From NCBI GenBank assembly GCA_963798455.1, contig CAWCTD010000003.1:1550001-1614000 (forward strand): 64,000 nucleotides of DNA, in the 5' to 3' direction. Under the pieces are notes generated by a model. The model made no database searches and was not told where the DNA came from. It worked only from the letters and a program-made list of their open reading frames with translations. The position numbers and the translations under genes are program-made. The stretch is from CAWCTD01 sp963798455. Lineage in GTDB: Bacteria > Acidobacteriota > Terriglobia > Bryobacterales > Bryobacteraceae. Shown piece after piece: positions 35,477 to 43,934 of this stretch (its first letter is position 1; the number at the start of each line of letters is the position of its first letter).

Positions 35477-36358
35477 ATGGACGGGGTGCTGGTTGTAGAC
35501 AAGCCGGAAGGCTGGTCGTCGCACGACGCGGTCAACAAGCTGCGGTTGTTGACCGGCATTCGGCGGATCGGCCACCTGGGGACTCTGGACCCCATGGCCA
35601 CGGGGGTGCTGCCTTTGGTCGTGGGCCGCGCCACGCGGCTCGCGCAGTTCTTCGTCCGCGCCGAGAAGATCTACGACGCGGTGATCCGGTTTGGCCACGC
35701 CACCGACACGTATGACCGTGACGGGACGCCGATCCCGCCGCTGACGGAGCCGGAAATCGATCGGGCGCAATTGGAAGCGGCGCTGGAGGGCTTCACCGGC
35801 CTTCTCATGCAGACGCCGCCTCCCGTCTCGGCGAAGAAGATCCGCGGCACGCCGGCCTACAAGCTCGCCCGGAAGAACATCCCCGTCGAGCTGAAGCCCG
35901 TGGAGATCACCGTCTACTCGCTCGACCTCGTGGAGGCGGCTGGTTGTGAGGCCCGAGTGGTGGTGCGCTGCTCGGCCGGGACGTACATGCGGGGCATCGC
36001 GCACGATCTGGGAAAAGTGCTGGGCTGCGGGGCGTTCCTGAAGAGCCTGTGCCGGAAGGCTTCCGGCGACTTCACGCTGGAGCAGGCGCGGACGATCGGT
36101 GGGCTGGAAGAACTGGCGCGCCAGAACCGCCTACAGGAAGCCCTGATCCCGGCGTCGCAACTGCTGCCGCAATTCCCGAGCGAGACCGTCGATCTGCTTA
36201 CCGCCGGGCAGATTCGTCAAGGCCGCGATTTCCGCGTTTCCCCGTTCCGCGTGCGCCCGGCCACGCGCTACGTCAAGGCCGTTACGCAACAGGGAGACTT
36301 GGTGGCCATCGGCGAGATGAAGCTGCCGAACGTGTATCATCCATTCTTGGTGCTATAG
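35477..36358 (+). CDS. truB: tRNA pseudouridine(55) synthase
   Basis: 293 residues, modifying U55 in the T loop of tRNAs. Seen: VLVVDKPEGWSSHDAVNKL, the catalytic Asp in HLGTLDPMATGVLPL, the YDAVIRFGHATDTYD motif and CSAGTYMRGIAHDLG. Normal length with the C-terminal region present. Usually found next to rbfA or ribF, but here it is separate, followed 9 bp later by an MFS gene. Confidence 0.95.
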   Translation: MDGVLVVDKPEGWSSHDAVNKLRLLTGIRRIGHLGTLDPMATGVLPLVVGRATRLAQFFVRAEKIYDAVIRFGHATDTYDRDGTPIPPLTEPEIDRAQLEAALEGFTGLLMQTPPPVSAKKIRGTPAYKLARKNIPVELKPVEITVYSLDLVEAAGCEARVVVRCSAGTYMRGIAHDLGKVLGCGAFLKSLCRKASGDFTLEQARTIGGLEELARQNRLQEALIPASQLLPQFPSETVDLLTAGQIRQGRDFRVSPFRVRPATRYVKAVTQQGDLVAIGEMKLPNVYHPFLVL

Positions 36359-36367
36359 GGGCAGCCC

Positions 36368-37612
36368 ATGACCAACAGCCTTTCCACACGCCGTGGGCAA
36401 TGGGTTCTGCTCGCCCTTCTGGTCGTCTCCATTTGCATCAACTACGTGGACCGCGGCAACCTCTCGGTGGCGGCGGCGACCCCTTCGTTCCGCAGCGACC
36501 TCGGGATGAGCGACGAGAACCTGGGTGTCCTGTTTTCCATGTTCTTCGTCACGTATGCGGCGTGCCAGATCCTGGCCGGCTGGGCGATCGACAGGTTCAA
36601 CGTCTTCGCCGTCTTCACCCTGGGGTTCGTGCTGTGGTCCGTGGCCACCATCCTCACCGGCTTCGTGGGCAGCTTCGCGGGCCTGCTGGTGTTCCGCCTG
36701 CTGCTCGGCGTGGGCGAGGCGGCCGCCTATCCCTCGTACTCCAAGATCATTGCCGCGCGCTTTGTGGAACAGCAGCGCGGCTTCGCCAACTCGCTGATCG
36801 ACGGCGGTTCGCGCATCGGGCCGGCCATAGGCGTGCTGGCCGGCGGCCTGATCGCGGCGCGGTACGGCTGGCGCATGGTGTTCATTGTCATTGGAATCGC
36901 GGGGGCCTTGTGGCTGGTTCCCTGGCTCTTGGTCCTTTCACGCGGCACGGGCGGAACGCAGACGGCGGTCCGAGCCGCGCAGGCGGGTCCCAGCTTCGGC
37001 GCGATCCTGCGGCAGCGACAGGCATGGGGCACCTTCCTCGGGTTGTTCTGTCTCAACTATTCCTGGTACTTCCTCATGAGCTGGCTTCCTTCCTATCTCA
37101 CGAAGGAACGCCATTACTCGACTCAAATGATGGCCTGGTACGGTTCGCTGCCGTTCTGGGGACTCGCGGCAACCATCGTGGCGTCCGGTTGGATCTCGGA
37201 CCGCTTCATCCGGCGCGGCGCGAGCCCGACCAGGGTGCGGCTGACGTGTTTGGCTGGCGGCCTGATGCTGAACGCGCTGATGATCCCCGCCTACCTGATT
37301 CAGGACCAGGCGCTCTCGATGGCGCTGCTGGTGGTCGCCTGCCTGGCGCTGGGCGTGGCCACTTCGAACCTGTGGGCGGTCACCCAGACGCTCGCGGGAC
37401 GCGAGGCGGTGGGCAAATGGGTCGGGCTCCAGAACGGCATAGGGAACATCGCGGGGATGCTGAGCCCATATTTGACGGGCTTGATCGCGACCAGACTCGG
37501 GTCGTTCTTCCTGGCGTTTGTAACGGCCAGCGCCGTGGCTGTTGTGGGCGGGCTGTCCTACTGGCTGGTGGTGCGGCGGGTGGAACCGATTCAGTGGAAG
37601 AGTGCGACGTGA
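36368..37612 (+). CDS. MFS transporter, anion:cation symporter type
   Basis: 414 residues with twelve predicted transmembrane segments. The start (CINYVDRGNLSVAAATP) and the loop WAIDRFNVFAVFTLGFVLWS (core W-A-I-D-R-F) are typical of the ACS subfamily that takes up hexuronates, phthalate or similar organic acids with protons. RYGWRMVFIVIG and the 'GLQNGIGNIAGMLSP' region near residue 355 support this. It precedes a set of secreted glycosidases, so uptake of a sugar acid is likely (inference). Confidence 0.9.
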   Translation: MTNSLSTRRGQWVLLALLVVSICINYVDRGNLSVAAATPSFRSDLGMSDENLGVLFSMFFVTYAACQILAGWAIDRFNVFAVFTLGFVLWSVATILTGFVGSFAGLLVFRLLLGVGEAAAYPSYSKIIAARFVEQQRGFANSLIDGGSRIGPAIGVLAGGLIAARYGWRMVFIVIGIAGALWLVPWLLVLSRGTGGTQTAVRAAQAGPSFGAILRQRQAWGTFLGLFCLNYSWYFLMSWLPSYLTKERHYSTQMMAWYGSLPFWGLAATIVASGWISDRFIRRGASPTRVRLTCLAGGLMLNALMIPAYLIQDQALSMALLVVACLALGVATSNLWAVTQTLAGREAVGKWVGLQNGIGNIAGMLSPYLTGLIATRLGSFFLAFVTASAVAVVGGLSYWLVVRRVEPIQWKSAT

Positions 37613-37620
37613 ACCGTTTG

Positions 37621-40095
37621 TCACCCGAAGGTGATTTCGTACCGGCCTCCCGCTTTCATCTTCACTCCAGTGGATCCGTCCTGCTGGGGCTGAAGTGGAA
37701 GCGCCGTCCTGCCTGAGCGCACAGCCGCGATCTGCTGACCGCGGGGCGCGAGCAGGCGCCATTCTCCGCCGGCTTTCGCGGAGACAATCGCCGATATCGC
37801 CTTGCCGTTTCGCCAAACCAGGTCCACTCCGAGGCCCCCGCGGGCACACAAGCCTTTGACCTCGCCCTGCGGCCAGACGGAGGGGAGCGCCGGCAAGAAA
37901 TGCAGGATGTATCGATCCTCGGCGTACATGGCATGACTCTGGAGCAGCATCTCCGTAATCCCCGACACCGCCCCGAAGTTGCCGTCGATCTGAAATGGCG
38001 GATGGGCGTCAAACAGGTTCGCGTACGTGCCCCCGCCTCTGGAGTAATCCGTCCTGGTGGTGTCCACCAGCGTCAACTGCTCGCGGACAAGCTTGACGGC
38101 GTGGTCGCCATCGTGAAGGCGCGCCCAGAAATTAATCTTCCAGGCTTTGCTCCAGCCGGTGCCTTCGTCTCCTCTCAGCTCGAGTGACTTGCGTGCGGCT
38201 GCCGCCAGTTCCGGCGTTTGCAGCGGCGAGATCTGCCGGCCTGGATGCAGCGCGAACAGGTGCGAGACGTGCCGGTGCCCCGGTTCCGGCGCGTTCAAGT
38301 CCCAGTCCTTGCCCCACTCCATCAACTGACCGGCCCGGCCGATCTCCGGCGGCCGGATCCTCGCTTTGGCGGACTCCAGTTGCTTGCGGAACGGCTCATC
38401 GAGCCCCAGTTCCTTGGACGCCATGATGGTGTTGTTGAACAGTTCCCAGATGATCTGGCGTTCCATGGCGGCGCCCTCGCAGACCCAGGATCGCTCGCCA
38501 CTGTCCGTGCGGAAGGTGTTCTCCGGCGAGGTGGAAGGCGACGTTACCAACTTCCCTTTGTCATCCTCGACCAGCATGTGAAGTGAACACTCGCTCGCCT
38601 CCTTCATCACCGGATACACGCTGGCCAGGTACTGGCGATCCCGCGTGAATACGTAGTGTTCCCAGAGGTGCTGGCAGGTCCAGGCGCCACCGGAGAAGAA
38701 CGGCCCCCACGGGCCCGTCGAACCGGGCGGCGTGTAGCCCCATGGGGTAGTGGTGAATCCCATGAACCAGCCCGGCGCGTCGAAATAGGCCTTTGCGGAT
38801 TTCCGCCCCGGTTCCACCAGCCCCTTGATCAAACGGATCATGGGGAGGTGGCACTCGCTGAGGTTGGTGGTCTCGGCGGGCCAGTAGTTCATCTCAAAAT
38901 TGATGTTCGACTTATAGTCACAGCTCCACGGAAGGCGCAGTCCATCGCCCCAGATGCCCTGGGAATTGGAAGGCAGGGGGTTGTCCGGCCTGCTGGACGA
39001 GATCAGAAGGTAGCGGCCGAATTGGTAGAAGAGCGCCACCAGGGCGGGATCGTCCTCGCCTTTCGTGAAACGCAGCAGCCGCTCGCCGGTCGGCAGACTG
39101 GCATTGGCCGTCTGCCCGAGGGAGAGCGACACCCGGCGGAAGAGGCGCTGGTAGTCCCGAATGTGATCGGCCTTCATGACCGCCAGCGAGCGCTTCCCGG
39201 CGGCGGCCAGCGTCTTGGTGACTGTGGGATGGGGGTCAGCGCCTCTGTAGCTCTGGCTGTAATCCAGGACGTAGTCTGTGCCCGCCGCGAGCAGGATCAC
39301 GGCCTCGTCGGCATCCTTGACCGTGAGGCTGTCGCCGACCCCGCTCACCGAGCCGCCCTTGATCAGGATGCGCACCTGGACTTCGTATCGCAGGTCATCC
39401 GGCTTTCCCGAGGTCGTGCCCGTCATCATGAGAGTGCCGGGCGCGGCAACTGTGGTGGTGGCGCCCGCCTGCCTGGAGAGCCCCGCGGTGAAACGGATCG
39501 CGCCCTTGCGCGTGCAGCCGATGCGCACGACGATCACCTGATCCACCGCCGACGCGAAGATCTCGCGCGTGTAGACGTCCGGCCCGGCCTGGTAACGAAC
39601 GGCGGCGACGGCGTTGTCGATGTCGAGCGAGCGGCGGTAACCGGTGACAGGAGCCGGCGGTGGGGCGAACTCCAGGTTCAGGTCACCCAGGGTCTGGTAC
39701 GACCCGTAGTTGGGACCGCTGTATCCGCCAGGCTTGCAGGTCATGTTGGCGTTGACCATGGTCATCGCTTCTTTGTACTTCTCCTCCCGAAGGAGCCTGC
39801 GGATCTCGGGCAGGGACTTATAGGCTTCGGGCCGGTCCGCGTCCGTATTGAGTTTGCCCGACCAGACCGTGATCTCGTTGAGCTGGAGTCTTTCTTTCTC
39901 GATCTCGCCGAAGATCATCGCTCCCAGCCGCCCGTTGCCGACCGGCAACGCCTGCTCCCATCGCTCAGCCGGCTTCTCGTACCAGAGTGTGGTCGCCGAT
40001 GTTTCCGTTTCCGCCGCGCCACTCCTAGGCAGCGATGACAAGGCTGCCGTGGCGGGCACGAATTGAAGGAATCTGCGCCGTGTGGTGTTTTTCAT
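37621..40095 (-). CDS. Glycoside hydrolase family 95, alpha-L-fucosidase-like
   Basis: 824 residues. A Tat signal (RRRFLQF followed by a hydrophobic run, residues 5-25) suggests export in folded form. The N-terminal domain begins TLWYEKPAERWEQALPVGNG with GRLGAMIFG and LNEITVWSG, a GH95 hallmark. The (alpha/alpha)6 barrel holds NYWPAETTNLSECH and the C-terminal 'DGNFGAVSGITEMLLQSH' region. The family removes alpha-1,2-linked fucose (or galactose) from glycans. It converges on the MFS gene (8-bp gap) and lies downstream of the GH27 gene on the same strand. Confidence 0.92.
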   Translation of the reverse strand: MKNTTRRRFLQFVPATAALSSLPRSGAAETETSATTLWYEKPAERWEQALPVGNGRLGAMIFGEIEKERLQLNEITVWSGKLNTDADRPEAYKSLPEIRRLLREEKYKEAMTMVNANMTCKPGGYSGPNYGSYQTLGDLNLEFAPPPAPVTGYRRSLDIDNAVAAVRYQAGPDVYTREIFASAVDQVIVVRIGCTRKGAIRFTAGLSRQAGATTTVAAPGTLMMTGTTSGKPDDLRYEVQVRILIKGGSVSGVGDSLTVKDADEAVILLAAGTDYVLDYSQSYRGADPHPTVTKTLAAAGKRSLAVMKADHIRDYQRLFRRVSLSLGQTANASLPTGERLLRFTKGEDDPALVALFYQFGRYLLISSSRPDNPLPSNSQGIWGDGLRLPWSCDYKSNINFEMNYWPAETTNLSECHLPMIRLIKGLVEPGRKSAKAYFDAPGWFMGFTTTPWGYTPPGSTGPWGPFFSGGAWTCQHLWEHYVFTRDRQYLASVYPVMKEASECSLHMLVEDDKGKLVTSPSTSPENTFRTDSGERSWVCEGAAMERQIIWELFNNTIMASKELGLDEPFRKQLESAKARIRPPEIGRAGQLMEWGKDWDLNAPEPGHRHVSHLFALHPGRQISPLQTPELAAAARKSLELRGDEGTGWSKAWKINFWARLHDGDHAVKLVREQLTLVDTTRTDYSRGGGTYANLFDAHPPFQIDGNFGAVSGITEMLLQSHAMYAEDRYILHFLPALPSVWPQGEVKGLCARGGLGVDLVWRNGKAISAIVSAKAGGEWRLLAPRGQQIAAVRSGRTALPLQPQQDGSTGVKMKAGGRYEITFG

Positions 40096-40138
40096 AGGGC
40101 CGGAGTTTAGTGTCTAGGAAGCCGCGGCGCGAAATCGG

Positions 40139-41809
40139 TCAGAATCCGCCGCGTCCGCTGGCGACGGAGACTCTTAGCAGCACGACGCCATGACCCGGCA
40201 CCGTGGCCGTGTAGCTATCGCCCGAAACCTGCACCGGCTCGTGCTTCCACAGGTCCTGCGCCTGCAATCTGCGGAAACCATAAAGTCCGGTGTCGAATTT
40301 CAGGGCGTCCCAACGGAAGCCGATCTCAGCCGGCTTATCGCCGCGGTTGAAAAGGCCGACCGCAAAGGCGTTGCCGCTGAGCGGCCGCACCAGCACCTCG
40401 GATGGGTCGTTCTGCGACAACCGCTGCACCGGTTTCGGTACCCGATCCTGATCGATCGCGATCACGTCGGGATTCATCAGGATTGACTTGGTCTCTTCGG
40501 TCATGGTCCGCAGGTCGTTGCCCGCCATCAGCGGCGCGGACAACATGCACCACAGGCTCATGTGCGTGCGGTATTCGTCGGCCGTCATGCCGCCGTTGCC
40601 CACTTCGAGCATATCCGGGTCGTTCCAGTGACCCGGCTGGTTGTAACCGGCGATGTCGAGCTGGGCGAACCCAATGCGCTCCATGGATTCCCAGCGGTCG
40701 CCGATGTCGAACGTGGTGCGCCAGAGGTTGCCGCCCGCTTTCGCCCCCCACTTCCACACGTCGTGGCTGCCGTACTGGCAAAGGCTGTAGACGATGGGAC
40801 GCCCGGTCTTCAGCAGGGCATCGCCCATCTTCTGATAGGCGCCCTGGTTGTCCTCCCTGGTCGGGGAATACACGCCGCCGGCGCTGCACCAGTCGTACTT
40901 CAGGTAGTCGTAGCCCCACTCGGCGAAGGTCGTGGCATCCTCCTCCTCGTGCCCGAAGCTGCCCTGGTATCCGCCCCCCATTCTTCCGCTGCAGGATTGC
41001 GGCCCAGGCGAAGAATAGATGCCGATCTTCAGGCCCTTGGAGTGGACATAGCCGGCGAGCGCTTTCATGTTCGGGAACTTACCGTTCCCCACGATTTTGC
41101 CGTTAGCATCGCGCCCGCTGGTCCAGCCTTCGTCCACGACGATGTACGTGTATCCGGCCTTGGCCATGCCGCTCGATACCATGGCATCGGCCATCTGGCG
41201 GACCGTGGCGTCGTCGAACACGTCCTGGAACTTATTCCAACTGTTCCAGCCCATGGGAGGCGTGCGCGCCAGGCCGTTATCCGGCACATCCCGCAAATCG
41301 GGGGGCGGGATTCGGGCGGGAAAAGCCTCTTCCCGCGCAACCCGTTCGAAAGTTCCTTTCAAAGGTTCGCGGCCGGTGGTCTGCATGGTGACCGCGATCC
41401 GGTTTGCGTTTTCGACCACGCCGTCATAGACGGTCTGCCGCGGCTGGCCAGAGGGTGCGCCCCGGCCTGCGCCGCCTCGGCCCGCGCCCGTGGCTTGGCT
41501 CGCGCCCCGGGCGGGAGCTGGGGCGGGCATGTTGAACGTCGCGACCAGATGCAACTTGCCGTTGTTTAGCGTTCCAGTCAGCGTGCCTCCGCGGCCCGGG
41601 CCGCCACCCCGGCCACCGGTTGGGACGCTGGTGACGTTCTCACCGGTCTGCTGCAACTGGAAGAAGTTCACGCCTCCGTCCTTCACACGGAAAGCCCAAT
41701 ACCCGGTCAGATCGATCTGCGCCGATAGGACCAGCGTACCGAGCAACACAAGAAGAACCGAAGCAAACACGAGCGTCCAAAGGCGCGATTGAAAAGGTGC
41801 AGTCTTCAT
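40139..41809 (-). CDS. Glycoside hydrolase family 27, alpha-galactosidase-like
   Basis: 556 residues. The signal peptide is at about 10-30. A beta-rich extra domain with Gly/Arg/Pro-rich linkers occupies about 31-170. The GH27 barrel starts at ARTPPMGWNSWNKF. The nucleophile Asp is in YLKYDWCSAG and the acid/base Asp in GHWNDPDMLEVGNGG. A C-terminal beta domain follows. It releases terminal alpha-galactose (or alpha-N-acetylgalactosamine) from plant-type glycans, outside the cytoplasm. It lies 43 bp upstream of the fucosidase gene; both may be one operon. Confidence 0.92.
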   Translation of the reverse strand: MKTAPFQSRLWTLVFASVLLVLLGTLVLSAQIDLTGYWAFRVKDGGVNFFQLQQTGENVTSVPTGGRGGGPGRGGTLTGTLNNGKLHLVATFNMPAPAPARGASQATGAGRGGAGRGAPSGQPRQTVYDGVVENANRIAVTMQTTGREPLKGTFERVAREEAFPARIPPPDLRDVPDNGLARTPPMGWNSWNKFQDVFDDATVRQMADAMVSSGMAKAGYTYIVVDEGWTSGRDANGKIVGNGKFPNMKALAGYVHSKGLKIGIYSSPGPQSCSGRMGGGYQGSFGHEEEDATTFAEWGYDYLKYDWCSAGGVYSPTREDNQGAYQKMGDALLKTGRPIVYSLCQYGSHDVWKWGAKAGGNLWRTTFDIGDRWESMERIGFAQLDIAGYNQPGHWNDPDMLEVGNGGMTADEYRTHMSLWCMLSAPLMAGNDLRTMTEETKSILMNPDVIAIDQDRVPKPVQRLSQNDPSEVLVRPLSGNAFAVGLFNRGDKPAEIGFRWDALKFDTGLYGFRRLQAQDLWKHEPVQVSGDSYTATVPGHGVVLLRVSVASGRGGF

Positions 41810-41833
41810 AAAATCTCTTTGTCCTCAAGCGTG

Positions 41834-41898
41834 AAGCACTTCCTCATTATGGTAGCTCGAAACCCAACTGGACTTGGCGTGGGAACACGGAAGTGCTT
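41834..41898. repeat. Inverted repeat upstream of the GH27 gene
   Basis: AAGCACTTCC (41834-41843) and GGAAGTGCTT (41889-41898) are perfect 10-bp complements, 45 bp apart, centred about 57 bp before the GH27 start. They could be a two-site operator or a 5' hairpin. Confidence 0.45.
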
Positions 41899-41961
41899 AG
41901 CCAACGGCAGGTTTCGCTGACTTCAACGATTGTTTAACCCGCCGGCCAGCGGCATCGGCGG

Positions 41962-42090
41962 TTGCGTTACCCTGGGAAAGTGTCGCGGCCGGCCGCCCTC
42001 GCTCCGCGCCCCGCGCTGAATGCCGAGGTGGTTTGCGCCGCGACCTACTACGACGGGAGGATCATTTGTCCGGAGCGCCTCTGCCTCGAA
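41962..42090 (+). pseudogene. Truncated copy of the glycerol-3-phosphate dehydrogenase gene
   Basis: 41962-41990 matches the start region of the gene at 43935 (including its GTG). After an internal deletion of about 450 bp, 41994-42090 matches 44413-44509 (R-P-A-L-N-x-E-V-V-C-A-A-T-Y-Y-D). Similarity ends at 42090, 14 bp before the stop of the GH30 gene on the other strand. Confidence 0.8.
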
Positions 42091-42103
42091 CTGGCGCAAC
42101 CCA

Positions 42104-43615
42104 TTACGCCCACTGCAACGTATGCACGGAATCGGCCGGCAAATTTACATCCAGAGCGCTCGATCCCAGAAGCAACTGAACGCGCTTTTCCGGACCGCGA
42201 TTGGCGATCACCACCACATAGCTCCCGTCCGGATTGCGGAATCCGACATGAGAGATGGGGTTCGCGGAGGTTTGCGCCGCGCTATCGGCCACTCCATCGG
42301 TGCGGAAGACCTTGGCTCCGCGCCGCACGTGTTTCGAGTAATGCGCAAGCGCCCAAAACCGCGCGCTGCGCGTTACCTTGTGCGTGGCATTCTCCACCGT
42401 GACTACGCCAGCCCCCAACCTAAGCACCCGTCTCTGCTCCGCTGCCGGAGCTGGCATTCCCCCCGGCCCTTCCCGGCGACCGATATACGGAGTGCCGTAC
42501 TCGTCGAGCGCGATATTCCACATGGTGATCGACTGGCACCAGTTTCTGACAACGTTGTTGGCCCATTCCGACCACTCAGACCAGGCCGTCAATGGGTCGC
42601 TGGTTTGCCCCGGAGCCCGCCGCGGTCCACCCTCGGTAAAGTAGGCGTGCTTTTGAGGAAACTCGTTGTGTACCAGCGTCATCCCCGAGGGCTCGCCCGC
42701 ATACCCGTGCCAGGCGATCCCGTCGATGTACTCAGAGGCCTGCGCGTCGCTCAGTTCGGCGATGGCGCGGCCCCACAGGTTGAAATTGTGGTCCAGAACC
42801 CAGATCTTGGCCGGGCAGTTCGACTTGCGGAACAGGGGACCCAGGTACCTGCCCACGAACAAGATCTCGTCTTCCTGCGCCCACAGACAGGAGGCATACC
42901 GGCCATCCACCGTGGTATCGGTCTCGTTCTGCACCGTGATGGCATCGACCTGTACGCCTTCGGCCTTGTATGCCTCAACGAACTTCAGCATATACCGCGA
43001 ATATGGTTCCAGGGTGCTCTTCTTGATCGTCCCACCCAGCATGGAACGGTTGAACTTCATCCATCCCGGGGGACTCCACGGCGATGAGAAAAGAAACAGA
43101 TCCGGATTCTGCTTGCGCGCTTCCTTGATCATGGGAAGAACGTAAGCTTTGTCGTGATCGATCGAGAACTTCTTCAGCTCCGGATCGTCCTGTTCGCTAT
43201 CGTCGTAGCTGAAGAGCTCCCTCGAATAGTCGCTCGACCCGATGCACGACCGGCAGACGTTCATTGCCATCTCATCGGGAGCGAAAAGCTCGCGCATCAA
43301 AGCCGCCCGCTCACCGGCGGGAATCTGGCTCAGCACCCAACAAGAGGCATCCGTCAGCGCGGCGCCAAACCCCAGCATCTCCTGCCGGGTCGTCCCCGGA
43401 TCGAGGACGATCGCATCGGGGGCGACCTCAGTCACGGGCTTCCACGCGAGCGGGTCGCCCGGCAGATGCCGCCGCTCCCGGAAAGTGCTCCAAATCCGCA
43501 CCGGCCCTGAACCCCCTGCGGCATTGGCCCAGGCCTGAACCCGGCTCGATACTGCCAAGGCAGCCGCTGTTCCCGAAGCTGCCTTTAAGAATCCTCTGCG
43601 TGAATTGTTCGCCAT
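42104..43615 (-). CDS. Glycoside hydrolase family 30, secreted
   Basis: 503 residues from the ATG at 43615, which has a Tat-type signal (SRRGFLKAASG, then a hydrophobic run to about 32). The barrel shows the acid/base Glu in ITVQNET and the nucleophile Glu in AYFTEGGP; FSSPWSPPGWMKFN is also typical of GH30 glucosylceramidase/beta-1,6-glucanase-like enzymes. It acts on beta-linked glucose or related sugars outside the cytoplasm. It is inserted between a truncated and an intact copy of glpD-like sequence. A longer reading to 43681 adds 22 residues and is less likely. Confidence 0.92.
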   Translation of the reverse strand: MANNSRRGFLKAASGTAAALAVSSRVQAWANAAGGSGPVRIWSTFRERRHLPGDPLAWKPVTEVAPDAIVLDPGTTRQEMLGFGAALTDASCWVLSQIPAGERAALMRELFAPDEMAMNVCRSCIGSSDYSRELFSYDDSEQDDPELKKFSIDHDKAYVLPMIKEARKQNPDLFLFSSPWSPPGWMKFNRSMLGGTIKKSTLEPYSRYMLKFVEAYKAEGVQVDAITVQNETDTTVDGRYASCLWAQEDEILFVGRYLGPLFRKSNCPAKIWVLDHNFNLWGRAIAELSDAQASEYIDGIAWHGYAGEPSGMTLVHNEFPQKHAYFTEGGPRRAPGQTSDPLTAWSEWSEWANNVVRNWCQSITMWNIALDEYGTPYIGRREGPGGMPAPAAEQRRVLRLGAGVVTVENATHKVTRSARFWALAHYSKHVRRGAKVFRTDGVADSAAQTSANPISHVGFRNPDGSYVVVIANRGPEKRVQLLLGSSALDVNLPADSVHTLQWA

Positions 43616-43934
43616 TCTCTCTCCTTGGACACACCACTGTTTCCTGAGAATCCGCGGTACCACAGGCTCAGAGAAAGCCAACTGCTTTCCACTAGGATTT
43701 CCATCGCTTCCTGGTCCACCATCGATTGTACATCCAGCCGTTCAGTTTCGGACCGTTTCCTCCACTTTGCTGTGCCGAGCGACTCCGGCGACCTGCGAAG
43801 CGCCGTCCCCGCCTCCTTTCTTCGCCAGGTTTTCGTCTACCAGCGGCCAGGCTCTACCCCGTCGACACCGGTTAGCGGAGGGCCGGTTCCGGCTTGGCCG
43901 GGTTAGGTTGAGCTCGTTGCGTTACCCTGAGAAA

